Below, piece after piece: positions 1 to 6,622 of a stretch of DNA of 8,622 bases; position 1 is the first letter of the stretch, and every line of letters begins with the position of its first letter. The stretch spans positions 1 to 8,622 of the forward strand of contig JAUJLY010000098.1 of assembly GCA_030447145.1 (NCBI GenBank), in the 5' to 3' direction. The notes below the pieces were generated by a model. It worked only from the letters and a program-made list of their open reading frames with translations, did no database searches and was not told where the DNA came from. The DNA is from Thermomicrobiales bacterium (GTDB lineage Bacteria > Chloroflexota > Chloroflexia > Thermomicrobiales > UBA6265). Made by a program: the position numbers and the translations under genes.

Positions 1-27
1 CGTCCGCAGAGCGACCTGTTGGCTCGC

Positions 28-480
28 CTAAGGCTCTGTCACTTCACCTACAAACCGGTATGTCAGGCGACGATTGTCCCCACCACGGTGCATTATCTGG
101 ATAAGCCAGAAGCTCTGTGGCAGCCAGCCACTCGCTCGCTCCGGCCACTCAATTACGCTCACGCCTTCCGCAGGCTCAAGGTACGTTTCATACCCCATGC
201 TCTCTAGCTCAGACGGGTCATCCAGCCGATAGAGGTCCAGGTGATAGAGCTTGAAAACCCACCCCTGGTGCTCCTGGACAAGCGTGAAGGTGGGGCTCTG
301 TAGAGGACCTTCGACTCCGAGCCCCGCGGCGATTCCCTGGGTCAACGTCGTTTTGCCGGCGCCGAGATCGCCGTGCAACAGCACAACATCACCTGCGTTC
401 AGCTGTCGCGCGAACGCTCTTCCAAATGCCTGCATCGCGGCGTGGGAGCCTACCTCGAGTTCCTCATTTACCTCGTGCAT
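28..480 (-). CDS. tsaE: tRNA threonylcarbamoyladenosine biosynthesis ATPase TsaE
   Basis: This is the small P-loop ATPase that works with TsaB and TsaD in the cytoplasm to make t6A37 on ANN-decoding tRNAs. The protein has 150 residues, normal for the family. The Walker A motif GDLGAGKTT is at residues 37-45. It is followed by the family blocks SPTFTLVQE (62-70), HLDLYRL (80-86) and EWPER (111-115), whose E. coli equivalents are SPTYTLV, HFDLYRL and EWPQ. The ATG at 480-478 shares its A with the TAA of the upstream nitroreductase (TAATG) and has no clear Shine-Dalgarno, so translation is probably coupled. In many bacteria thiL, tsaE, tsaB and rimI are neighbours. Here thiL lies one gene upstream, and tsaB may lie just beyond the left edge, since only 27 bases remain after the stop. 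Identification is secure. Confidence 0.96.
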   Translation of the reverse strand: MHEVNEELEVGSHAAMQAFGRAFARQLNAGDVVLLHGDLGAGKTTLTQGIAAGLGVEGPLQSPTFTLVQEHQGWVFKLYHLDLYRLDDPSELESMGYETYLEPAEGVSVIEWPERASGWLPQSFWLIQIMHRGGDNRRLTYRFVGEVTEP

Positions 481-1091
481 TATTCAGGCGCCGAGTCCCA
501 CCAGGCTGCCACGTCGTCCATTGGCCGTCGCTCGCGCTGCGGTGGCTCCATCGCCGGATAGCCCACATAAAGGACCCCCAACATAACGGCACGTTCCGGC
601 AACTTGAGGTACCGCCGCACTTCCGGAGAGTAGATGAGCGTACCGGATCGCCACATCGCCGCAAGCCCCAGTGCATGCGCCGCCAGCAGCATGTTTTGCG
701 CAGCTGCCGCTGCTGATGCAATCTCCTCGATCTCGGGCGCCGAGGGATCGGGATCCGCATAGACGGCAATCACGTAGGGTGCTCGCAACGGTTTGCCAAC
801 CGCTCGTGACCGGGCCGTCTCTCCGACCTCTGCGTTTGCAGCTTCCCGGACAGCCGCCGCACCCATGGCCCCGCCGAGGCCAACCCGTGCGTCACCGCTG
901 AGAACCACAAATCTCCAGGGCTCTGTCAGGTGGTGGTTGGGAGCCCACGTTCCTGCCTCGAGCACCTGCCGGATGATTTCCGGATCCGGGATTTCTTCAG
1001 TGCACTTTCCGATGCTCCGGCGGTCTCGAATGGCGCGCAGCACCGCCGCCGAATCCGTATTACGTCCAGCTCTTGCTGGTTCAGTCTGCAT
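480..1091 (-). CDS. nitroreductase family protein (YdjA-like)
   Basis: An FMN-dependent NAD(P)H oxidoreductase of the nitroreductase fold, in the small YdjA-like subgroup; the physiological substrate cannot be read from sequence. With the ATG at 1091 it has 203 residues. Family marks are RRSI (24-27, FMN phosphate-binding arginines), APNHHLTEPWRF (50-61, the YdjA-type block), the long helix AAAQNMLLAAHALGLAAMW (129-147) and LGVLYVGYP near the C-terminus. A GTG at 1124 would add 11 residues (MQHCAPGWWSG) that do not resemble the family N-terminus and lacks a well-spaced ribosome site. The ATG at 1091 has GGTGGAG four bases upstream, so I prefer it. The stop overlaps the tsaE start by one base. 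A perfect palindrome lies 65 bp upstream of the start, so the gene and tsaE may have their own regulated promoter. FMN binding and dimerisation are known for the family, not shown here. Confidence 0.93.
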   Translation of the reverse strand: MQTEPARAGRNTDSAAVLRAIRDRRSIGKCTEEIPDPEIIRQVLEAGTWAPNHHLTEPWRFVVLSGDARVGLGGAMGAAAVREAANAEVGETARSRAVGKPLRAPYVIAVYADPDPSAPEIEEIASAAAAAQNMLLAAHALGLAAMWRSGTLIYSPEVRRYLKLPERAVMLGVLYVGYPAMEPPQRERRPMDDVAAWWDSAPE

Positions 1092-1095
1092 GCCA

Positions 1096-1102
1096 CTCCA
1101 CC
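1096..1102 (-). promoter_or_regulatory. ribosome binding site deciding the nitroreductase start
   Basis: Reading the minus strand, GGTGGAG sits four bases before the ATG at 1091-1089. The spacing is a little short but is better than anything before the in-frame GTG at 1124, where only AGAGG abuts the codon. This favours the 203-residue form. Confidence 0.5.
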
Positions 1103-1155
1103 ATCCCGGTGCACAGTGTTGCACCTCTGCGAACGTCGCTCAAAACAATCTATAT

Positions 1156-1172
1156 CCGACTTATTAAGTCGG
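1156..1172. promoter_or_regulatory. 17-bp perfect palindrome, candidate operator upstream of nitroreductase-tsaE
   Basis: CCGACTTATTAAGTCGG consists of two exact 7-bp arms (CCGACTT/AAGTCGG) around ATT. It lies in an unusually AT-rich patch (about 1141-1190) in the gap between the thiL stop and the nitroreductase start. No T-run follows on either strand, so it does not look like an intrinsic terminator. Its size and symmetry suit a dimeric winged-helix or TetR/MarR/HxlR-type repressor. On the minus strand a TATAGA hexamer (1154-1149) lies directly downstream of it, and TTGTGT lies upstream near 1187. Neither pair gives ideal -35/-10 spacing, so the promoter itself is uncertain. No candidate regulator gene is in the window. 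Confidence 0.5.
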
Positions 1173-1249
1173 TATTACTGCACACAATGATAGGCGCATG
1201 GGTGGCGGCGGAACAAGCAGCCCTTCCGGATGCTTCGAAGAGCCACTCA

Positions 1250-2269
1250 TCAGCCGAAATGGTCAAAGGCGCCCTCAGGAACAGCCTTTGTCACGCCTTC
1301 GGCGTCCGTAATCATCAGCATCGATTGACCAACAGGACTTGCCACAATCTCGCCGATCTCGGTCAGCGTAGCGCCTACATGTGCCGCCTCACGCTGAGTC
1401 TCTTCCAGGGCGTCGGGGCGGACCGTGGCCAGCAGCTCGTAATCCTCCCCGCCCCGCAATGCGAGTTCGAGCCAATGGATTGGGAAGAGTGCCCGTACCG
1501 CGGGAATGACCGGTACCAGCCGGCTGTCCAGGCGCGCGCCGACACCACTGGCGGCCAGCAGCTTGGGCAAGTCCCCCAGCAGCCCGTCACTCAAGTCCAT
1601 TGCCGCGGTTGCTCCGTAACGGGCAAGCACCTTGCCAAGCGCAATACGCGGATTGGGACGCAGGTGAGCACCGACGAGCAGGTCGGCGGTCGTCGCCCCT
1701 TGTCCGATGTCTGGCGTCTCCAGCAATCGCAACCCGGCGGCCGAGGCTCCAAGCGTGCCGCTGACGACCAATCGGTCACCCGGCTGCGCGCCATCCCGCC
1801 GGAGCAACGGCTCCCCCTCACCCACGACGGTAACGGAGAGCACTATGGGACCAGTTGTGCGCACCACATCGCCCCCCGCGATAGCGACATCGTGCGGTTC
1901 CGCCAGGGCTACGGCGCCGCGGTAGAGCTCCTCCAGGTCAGCAACATGCTCGTCGCCCGTCAAACCAAGGGTGATCGTCGCGAGCACCGGCATCGCGCCC
2001 ATTGAGGCAATATCGGAAAGGTTGACGGCAAGCATCTTGTGTCCAAGGCTCCGCCAATCGGTCCAATCCAGCCGGAAGTGCCTCCCCTCGATCAGCGTAT
2101 CCGTGGTGATAACCGAGGTCGTGCCGGACGTGGGAGCCCAGATCGCTGCATCGTCGCCGATACCCAGAGTCACACGCCCATTCACCCGAGCCGAATGGGG
2201 CAGGACGGAATTCAGTGCAGCAATCAGGCCGAATTCGCCAACATCCCTGATTCGAGGCAGGGCGGTCAA
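1250..2269 (-). CDS. thiL: thiamine-monophosphate kinase ThiL
   Basis: ThiL phosphorylates thiamine monophosphate with ATP to give thiamine diphosphate, the last step of cofactor synthesis, in the cytoplasm. It belongs to the PurM/SelD-like ATP-binding superfamily. The 339 residues match the family length. Diagnostic blocks are all present: GIGDDAA (36-42), TTDTLIEGRHF (55-65), KMLAVNLSDIASMGA (78-92), AGGDVVR (131-137, Mg/ATP-binding aspartate), RPNPR (204-208), MDLSDGL (224-230) and GGEDYELL (273-280). The start is TTG. Its first bases overlap the TGA of the upstream glycosyltransferase (TTGA), and GGAG sits eight bases before it; no other start codon nearby fits. Translation is therefore probably coupled to the glycosyltransferase. 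About 160 bp separate its stop from the preferred start of the nitroreductase downstream, so it may not always be co-transcribed with that gene. Confidence 0.97.
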   Translation of the reverse strand: MTALPRIRDVGEFGLIAALNSVLPHSARVNGRVTLGIGDDAAIWAPTSGTTSVITTDTLIEGRHFRLDWTDWRSLGHKMLAVNLSDIASMGAMPVLATITLGLTGDEHVADLEELYRGAVALAEPHDVAIAGGDVVRTTGPIVLSVTVVGEGEPLLRRDGAQPGDRLVVSGTLGASAAGLRLLETPDIGQGATTADLLVGAHLRPNPRIALGKVLARYGATAAMDLSDGLLGDLPKLLAASGVGARLDSRLVPVIPAVRALFPIHWLELALRGGEDYELLATVRPDALEETQREAAHVGATLTEIGEIVASPVGQSMLMITDAEGVTKAVPEGAFDHFG

Positions 2270-3348
2270 CGGCCGATCTCCGTATAGACCCGGTAGGTCT
2301 CCTCCGCGGTTCGCCTCCAGGAGAACTCCCCGGCGCGGGCGAGTCCACGCCGGGCCAGCCCGCCCCGTCGGTCCGGATCGCGCAGCAACTCGCGCATCGT
2401 CTCCGCCCAGAGCGACTCATCGGTTGGCGGGATGAGGACACCAGCCTCGCCGATAACCTCGGGGAAACACGAGGAGTTGGATGCTAGGACCGGCGCTCCA
2501 CGCCGCATGGCCTCCAGCGACGGCAGCCCGCAACCCTCATACAGGGACGGGAAGGCAAAGAGATCGGCGGCGGAATACCAGCCGCCCAACTCCTCATCTG
2601 AAACGAAGCCGGTCAGCCTCACACGGTCGCCCAAATCCAGCTCGTTCAATGTTTGCCTTAGCTCCGCGGTCAGCCATCCCTCGGGGCCGACCAGCACCAG
2701 CTGATGATCTACCTCGTCCTTGATCCTGGCGAAGGCGCGCAACAGGAACGGCAGGTTCTTGCGGGGCTCCAGTGTGCCGACCGACAACACATAGGGCCGG
2801 TCGATATTCCACTTCATCCGGAAGACATCGAGCGATCTCCCCGAAACCGGCTTCACCCTTGATGAAGGCGCCAGTGGGATCGCTTCAACCTTCTCCTCCG
2901 GCACCCTGAGCCAGTCAATCACGTCATCAGCGGTGTTTTGCGAGACGGTGATGATCCGATCCACCTTATGCGCGCTCACGCGCGTAGCTGCCACCAGGAA
3001 GGCGCGACGATTGCCGGGAAGCTGACCCGGGAAACGGAGAAAGGCGAGATCATGCACTGTCATGACGCTCGGGACACGGGTCAGGATGGGGACAACGTGC
3101 ATGGGACCGTGCAGTACGTCGAGACGGTGCAGTGCCATCGATGTGGGCAATCCTGTTTGCTCCCAGAGAATTCGTGCGGATGGAGCGTCGGTGATGAACC
3201 CCGGTCTGCGGCCGAGCAGGATGATCTTGTCATCCGGCGCCTTTGTAACGCCGAGCCCGTCAACGAGCTCACCGATATACCGGCTGACACCTGTCTGCCG
3301 GTATCCTTGCTTCGCTCCCAGAAGGGCTGCATTGATCCCGATCCGCAC
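2266..3348 (-). CDS. GT4-family glycosyltransferase
   Basis: A retaining GT-B fold glycosyltransferase of family 4, transferring a sugar from a nucleotide donor. The acceptor is unknown; cell-envelope glycan, glycolipid or exopolysaccharide would be usual. Numbering from the GTG at 3348 gives 360 residues. The N-terminal half carries the acceptor-side Rossmann domain, with VHDLAF at 98-103 and ITVSQNTADDV at 133-143. The donor-binding C-terminal half has VGTLEPRKN (190-198), LTGFVSDEELGGWY (245-258), FPSLYEGCGLPSLEAMRRGAPVLAS (266-290) with the EX7E pair at E271/E279, then SCFPEVIGEAG (293-303). There is no signal peptide or membrane segment. An in-frame GTG at 3357 would add three residues, but its ribosome site would overlap the start. 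GGTGA five bases before the GTG at 3348 makes the shorter form, beginning MRIGINAALLG, more natural. Its TGA overlaps the thiL TTG. Confidence 0.92.
   Translation of the reverse strand: MRIGINAALLGAKQGYRQTGVSRYIGELVDGLGVTKAPDDKIILLGRRPGFITDAPSARILWEQTGLPTSMALHRLDVLHGPMHVVPILTRVPSVMTVHDLAFLRFPGQLPGNRRAFLVAATRVSAHKVDRIITVSQNTADDVIDWLRVPEEKVEAIPLAPSSRVKPVSGRSLDVFRMKWNIDRPYVLSVGTLEPRKNLPFLLRAFARIKDEVDHQLVLVGPEGWLTAELRQTLNELDLGDRVRLTGFVSDEELGGWYSAADLFAFPSLYEGCGLPSLEAMRRGAPVLASNSSCFPEVIGEAGVLIPPTDESLWAETMRELLRDPDRRGGLARRGLARAGEFSWRRTAEETYRVYTEIGR
2278..2281 (-). promoter_or_regulatory. ribosome binding site supporting the TTG start of thiL
   Basis: On the minus strand GGAG occurs eight bases before the TTG at 2269-2267, inside the last codons of the glycosyltransferase gene. 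This is ideal spacing and supports the rare TTG start and the 4-base TTGA stop/start overlap. Confidence 0.6.
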
Positions 3349-3353
3349 GCTGT

Positions 3354-3358
3354 TCACC
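3354..3358 (-). promoter_or_regulatory. ribosome binding site deciding the glycosyltransferase start
   Basis: GGTGA on the minus strand (within GGGGAAGGTGA) ends five bases before the GTG at 3348-3346. For the alternative GTG at 3357 the same purine tract touches the start codon. The pattern favours initiation at 3348. Confidence 0.55.
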
Positions 3359-3513
3359 TTCCCCGTCGGATGTCACATCGAACCGGTGACGTCGTCAGTC
3401 CTATACTGTACGAGCAAACCAGTGCGATGTCCGGCGGGGACGTCCGAGAGCTGCCGGATCTCCACTAACAGTCACCTTCCCCCGAACGACATCCTGCTAT
3501 GGAGTATTGAGGC
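3359..3513. promoter_or_regulatory. divergent intergenic region, promoters of glycosyltransferase-thiL and helicase
   Basis: This stretch separates the divergent glycosyltransferase and helicase genes, so it must hold both promoters or their downstream parts. A TATACT hexamer (3402-3407, plus strand) has a TATAGG hexamer overlapping it on the opposite strand; neither has a convincing -35 at 16-18 bp. An 11-bp inverted repeat, TGACGTCGTCA (3387-3397), lies next to them and could be a small operator. If the plus-strand hexamer is used, the helicase leader would be about 100 bases. I see no riboswitch, tRNA or small ORF with support here. Confidence 0.35.
3501..3504 (+). promoter_or_regulatory. 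ribosome binding site supporting the TTG start of the helicase
   Basis: GGAG ends nine bases before the TTG at 3514. The ATG at 3499 is in the same frame but meets TGA three codons later, so it cannot be the start. Later in-frame candidates (TTG 3529, GTG 3556, ATG 3571) lack a purine-rich site upstream. Confidence 0.45.
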
Positions 3514-6480
3514 TTGTCCGATCGCACCTTGACCCAAAAATCTACCCTAGCCTCCGTGGCTGACTCCACCATGCCTGCGGAATCAGCCGACGAGATACAA
3601 AGCGCGATCGACCAGTTCAACGCGATGTACCCGTTCCCGCTGGACGATTTTCAGCGGGAGGCAATTACAACACTCCTGCGCGGTGATTCGGTGATGGTGG
3701 CGGCGCCCACTGGTTCCGGCAAAACCGTCGTTGCCGAGTTCGGCATCTACGACGCGTTCAAGCGTACCGGGCGGGTGATTTACACTGCTCCAATCAAGGC
3801 ACTTTCCAACCAGAAATTCCGCGATCTTCGCGTCATCTATGGACAGGAGGTCGGTCTTCTCACCGGAGATGTGACGGAGAACCGGGACGCCCGCATCATC
3901 GTCATGACCACCGAGATTCTGCGGAATATGCTTCTTCAGAGTCCGTGGGAACTCGACGACGTTGAAACAGTCATCTTCGATGAGATTCATTACCTTGCCG
4001 ATCCTGACCGCGGGACGACGTGGGAAGAATCGATCATCCTCTGCCCGGATCACATCCAGCTCATCTGCCTCTCCGCCACTGTCACGAATGCAAGTGAGAT
4101 TTCCGGATGGATCGGACGTACCCACCGTCCCATCCGCCTCATCGTGCATAACAAACGACCGGTGCCGCTTGCGCTTTACTATTTCCACGAGCACGAGTTG
4201 ACCGAGGTCGTCGATCACCACGGCAAGCGAGTCGCACATTTCTCCAATGTTGGCGGTGAAGCACGCCGGAATCGGGGACAGCCCCGAAAACCGGGGGGAC
4301 GCCAACGCGAGGTCAGCGATGAGCCGCAGCCGCATGAGATCGTCGACGCACTGAAGGAACAGAACCTCCTTCCGGCGATCTACTTCCTTTTCAGCCGGAA
4401 TGATTGCCAGCAATTTGCTGAGCGACTCGCGATGATGCGGCCGCAGCTCACCACTTCGGCGCGGGCCGAGCAGATCGAGCAGGTGCTGGCGAGCTACCTG
4501 GCGAGCATCCGGCCGGAAGACCAAGAGCTTGAGCAGGTCCAGGCCGTGCTCCAACTGTCCCGGAAGGGGATCGGCTTCCATCATGCCGGCCTCCTGCCCG
4601 TTCTCAAGCAGATGGTTGAGGTGCTCTTTGGTCGTGGCCTGATGCAGGTCGTCTTTGCGACTGATACGCTCGCCCTCGGAGTCAACATGCCAGCTCGCAC
4701 GGTCGTCATTGGCCGGATGACCAAATGGGATGGCCGGCGACGGCGTGTCCTCATCCCCAATGAGTTCCAGCAGATGGCCGGTCGTGCCGGACGTCGGGGC
4801 ATGGATGTCTACGGGCACGTGGTGATTCCCTACTCACCCTACATCCCGTACAAGGAAGCAATGGAGGTCGCGACCGGCGACTTGCATCCCGTACAGTCCG
4901 CGTTTGCCATCCGCTACAACACCGTGCTCAATCTCTGGGACCCGCCGCGCGGAGAGCGCGTGCGCCAGATGTTGCAGCGCAGCCTCGCGCAGTACCAGAC
5001 CAGCCAGCGCATCCGGATCATCGAGCATGATGTGCTGGAGATCGAGGCGGAGCTAGTTGCGCTCACGGCCGGACGTGCCGAGGAGATCGCGCGCGCCGAC
5101 GAGCTGTATGAGGAATACGCCAGTCTCAGCCGCTCCATCCAGACCCTGGAGCATGAGGAGCGCAAGATCCGGCAGGAGATCTCCTCCGTACGCACCGATA
5201 TCGAAACCGCCACCCCGTGGACCGAGCCCGGTCGTCTCGCGCTGAGGAAACTGCTACGCTCAGTACCGGCCGGGTTGGTCGTCCATACTCGAGACCACGG
5301 TTGGTCCATCTTCCTGGGACGTGGTGGACAAGGTGGCGTCGGCCTCTTCCTGTCGCAATCGGACCGGCAGATCCATCTCCTCCACGAATACCGTCTGATC
5401 GATTACCTGCAGGAGGATGCGCAAGTCGAATTGCCGGATGCACTCATCGAGCCGCCGGACCTGGTGCGTGACCCACTTGAGATCGTCGACCGGGAGACGC
5501 TTGACGGGGTAATGGCCGCGCTAGCCGCACTTGATCTACCCGATCTTGATGAGCTGGCCCGTGCACACCGGGAGCTCATCCGCCAGCAGACCGATGAGAA
5601 GGTAGGCAGGCTGGAGACAGAGCTCATGGAAATCGATTCCCAGATCGCTCGGCTCAATGAGCAGAAGGACACCCACCCCTTTCGCGATACCAGGACCCGC
5701 AAGGAGCACCAGAAGTCCCTGCGCCAGCGAGACACGCTCGAGCAGGAAAAGAACACCCTGGCGGATATCCTTGACCGCGAGATCGATGCTGAGGATGTGC
5801 GCATCCGGGGCATCATCAGGGGGATCCGGGATATCCTGCATCGGTTCGGCTACCTGCGACAGGGTTACCCGACCGAGAAGGCCGACATGCTCGCCGATAT
5901 CTTCGATAACGACGGCCTGATCCTGTGCGAGCTGATTGACCGGGGGATCCTCGATCCACTGAAACCCGAGGAGCTTGCCGAGATCTTCTCCTGGTTCAGC
6001 TTCGATCGTGATTTCCGCTACACCAACGGGTTCTCACTCCCCAATCGGCTCATTGCGACGCGGCGCCGACTTGAAGACCTGGAGCACGATATCCTCGGCG
6101 AAGAGCGGGATCTGAAGCTCTTCATCTCGGAAGGACACAACCCCAGCTTCTATGGCCCTGCGCTGCACTGGTGCCGCGGCTGGTCCATGGCGCAGATCGG
6201 TGAGGAGATCGAGCTTTCCGAGGGAGATCTCGTGATCACCTTCAACAAGACCATTGATCTGATGCGTCAGGTCCGCGAGATGCTGACCGACGTGATGCCG
6301 GAGCACCCCCTGCGTGGGAAATTACGCGATGCGGAGAGGATGATCCGCCGGGGCATTGTTGAACAATCGCTCAGTCTTGGCTTTACGCCAATCGCCGACC
6401 TCCCGCAGGACGAGGAAGCCGGCGACCCAGCGGAAGAGGAAATTGACACCACCGACGACGAAGCTGCGGCGATCTCGTAA
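3514..6480 (+). CDS. Ski2/Mtr4-like (HelY-type) DEAD/DEAH-box RNA helicase
   Basis: A large superfamily 2 ATP-dependent helicase of the Ski2-like group, the bacterial counterpart of the exosome helicases Mtr4/Ski2 and of actinobacterial HelY; a role in RNA unwinding or turnover is inferred from family. It has 988 residues. RecA1 carries a Q-like DDFQREAI (44-51), motif I APTGSGKT (64-71), Ia TAPIKALSNQKFRDL (91-105), motif II DEIH (156-159) and motif III SAT (187-189). RecA2 carries FHHAGLLP (355-362), motif V TLALGVNMPAR (385-395) and motif VI QMAGRAGRRGMD (420-431). Residues about 500-565 and 680-760 are charged, helical coiled-coil segments flanking a beta-rich piece (585-640), fitting an arch-like insertion. 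Residues 775-950 match the DSHCT domain (ELIDRGIL..L, HWCRGWSMAQI..ELSEGDLV, LMRQV). The last 25 residues are an acidic tail. The TTG start is chosen for its GGAG; ATG 3571 is possible. No partner RNase lies nearby. Confidence 0.93.
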   Translation: MSDRTLTQKSTLASVADSTMPAESADEIQSAIDQFNAMYPFPLDDFQREAITTLLRGDSVMVAAPTGSGKTVVAEFGIYDAFKRTGRVIYTAPIKALSNQKFRDLRVIYGQEVGLLTGDVTENRDARIIVMTTEILRNMLLQSPWELDDVETVIFDEIHYLADPDRGTTWEESIILCPDHIQLICLSATVTNASEISGWIGRTHRPIRLIVHNKRPVPLALYYFHEHELTEVVDHHGKRVAHFSNVGGEARRNRGQPRKPGGRQREVSDEPQPHEIVDALKEQNLLPAIYFLFSRNDCQQFAERLAMMRPQLTTSARAEQIEQVLASYLASIRPEDQELEQVQAVLQLSRKGIGFHHAGLLPVLKQMVEVLFGRGLMQVVFATDTLALGVNMPARTVVIGRMTKWDGRRRRVLIPNEFQQMAGRAGRRGMDVYGHVVIPYSPYIPYKEAMEVATGDLHPVQSAFAIRYNTVLNLWDPPRGERVRQMLQRSLAQYQTSQRIRIIEHDVLEIEAELVALTAGRAEEIARADELYEEYASLSRSIQTLEHEERKIRQEISSVRTDIETATPWTEPGRLALRKLLRSVPAGLVVHTRDHGWSIFLGRGGQGGVGLFLSQSDRQIHLLHEYRLIDYLQEDAQVELPDALIEPPDLVRDPLEIVDRETLDGVMAALAALDLPDLDELARAHRELIRQQTDEKVGRLETELMEIDSQIARLNEQKDTHPFRDTRTRKEHQKSLRQRDTLEQEKNTLADILDREIDAEDVRIRGIIRGIRDILHRFGYLRQGYPTEKADMLADIFDNDGLILCELIDRGILDPLKPEELAEIFSWFSFDRDFRYTNGFSLPNRLIATRRRLEDLEHDILGEERDLKLFISEGHNPSFYGPALHWCRGWSMAQIGEEIELSEGDLVITFNKTIDLMRQVREMLTDVMPEHPLRGKLRDAERMIRRGIVEQSLSLGFTPIADLPQDEEAGDPAEEEIDTTDDEAAAIS

Positions 6481-6494
6481 CTTCAACCCGGCCA

Positions 6495-6528
6495 GGAACT
6501 GGACCGCGTCTGGTCGCTCCAGCGTTCC
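6495..6528 (+). terminator. weak hairpin downstream of the helicase gene
   Basis: Fourteen bases after the helicase TAA, GGAACTGGA (6495-6503) can pair with TCCAG-CG-TTCC (6518-6528), giving nine base pairs with a two-base bulge and a 14-base loop. No T-run follows, so this is at most a poor intrinsic terminator or an RNA 3'-end stabiliser. Otherwise the gap from 6481 to 6622 shows only a poor promoter-like pair (TTGATT at 6539 and CATGCT at 6563). Confidence 0.25.
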
Positions 6529-6609
6529 CTTGGCTCAGTTGATTCCGCTTGGCGATTGAGACCATGCTTTCTACCGTTTGCCAGATGCTCAACCGGTTGC
6601 TTCATCTTT

Positions 6610-6615
6610 GGAAGG
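6610..6615 (+). promoter_or_regulatory. ribosome binding site of the toroid-protein gene
   Basis: GGAAGG ends seven bases before the ATG at 6623. An upstream in-frame TTG at 6578 would add 15 residues (PDAQPVASS...) but has no ribosome site. The ATG at 6623 is therefore the start. Confidence 0.65.
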
Positions 6616-6622
6616 CGGCACC

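Noticed and set aside
1209..1228. CGGAA/TTCCG short inverted repeat after the thiL stop as a terminator
   Set aside because: Only five base pairs with a ten-base loop and no T-run; not distinguishable from chance.
1073..2005. Plus-strand open frame of 310 codons opposite thiL
   Set aside because: It is antisense to a secure ThiL gene, with low-complexity Arg/Gln/His-rich composition and no family features.
1938..2441. Minus-strand open frame across the thiL/glycosyltransferase junction
   Set aside because: It overlaps both real genes in another frame on the same strand, and its product is Arg/Ser/Pro-rich without any motif.
2938..3532. Plus-strand frames overlapping the glycosyltransferase start and the helicase start
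   Set aside because: They run antisense to the glycosyltransferase N-terminal domain and end in the divergent promoter region; no domain or ribosome site supports them.
3583..4818. Long minus-strand open frame of 411 codons opposite the helicase
   Set aside because: It lies wholly antisense to conserved helicase motifs, has no recognisable domain and is explained by codon bias in GC-rich DNA.
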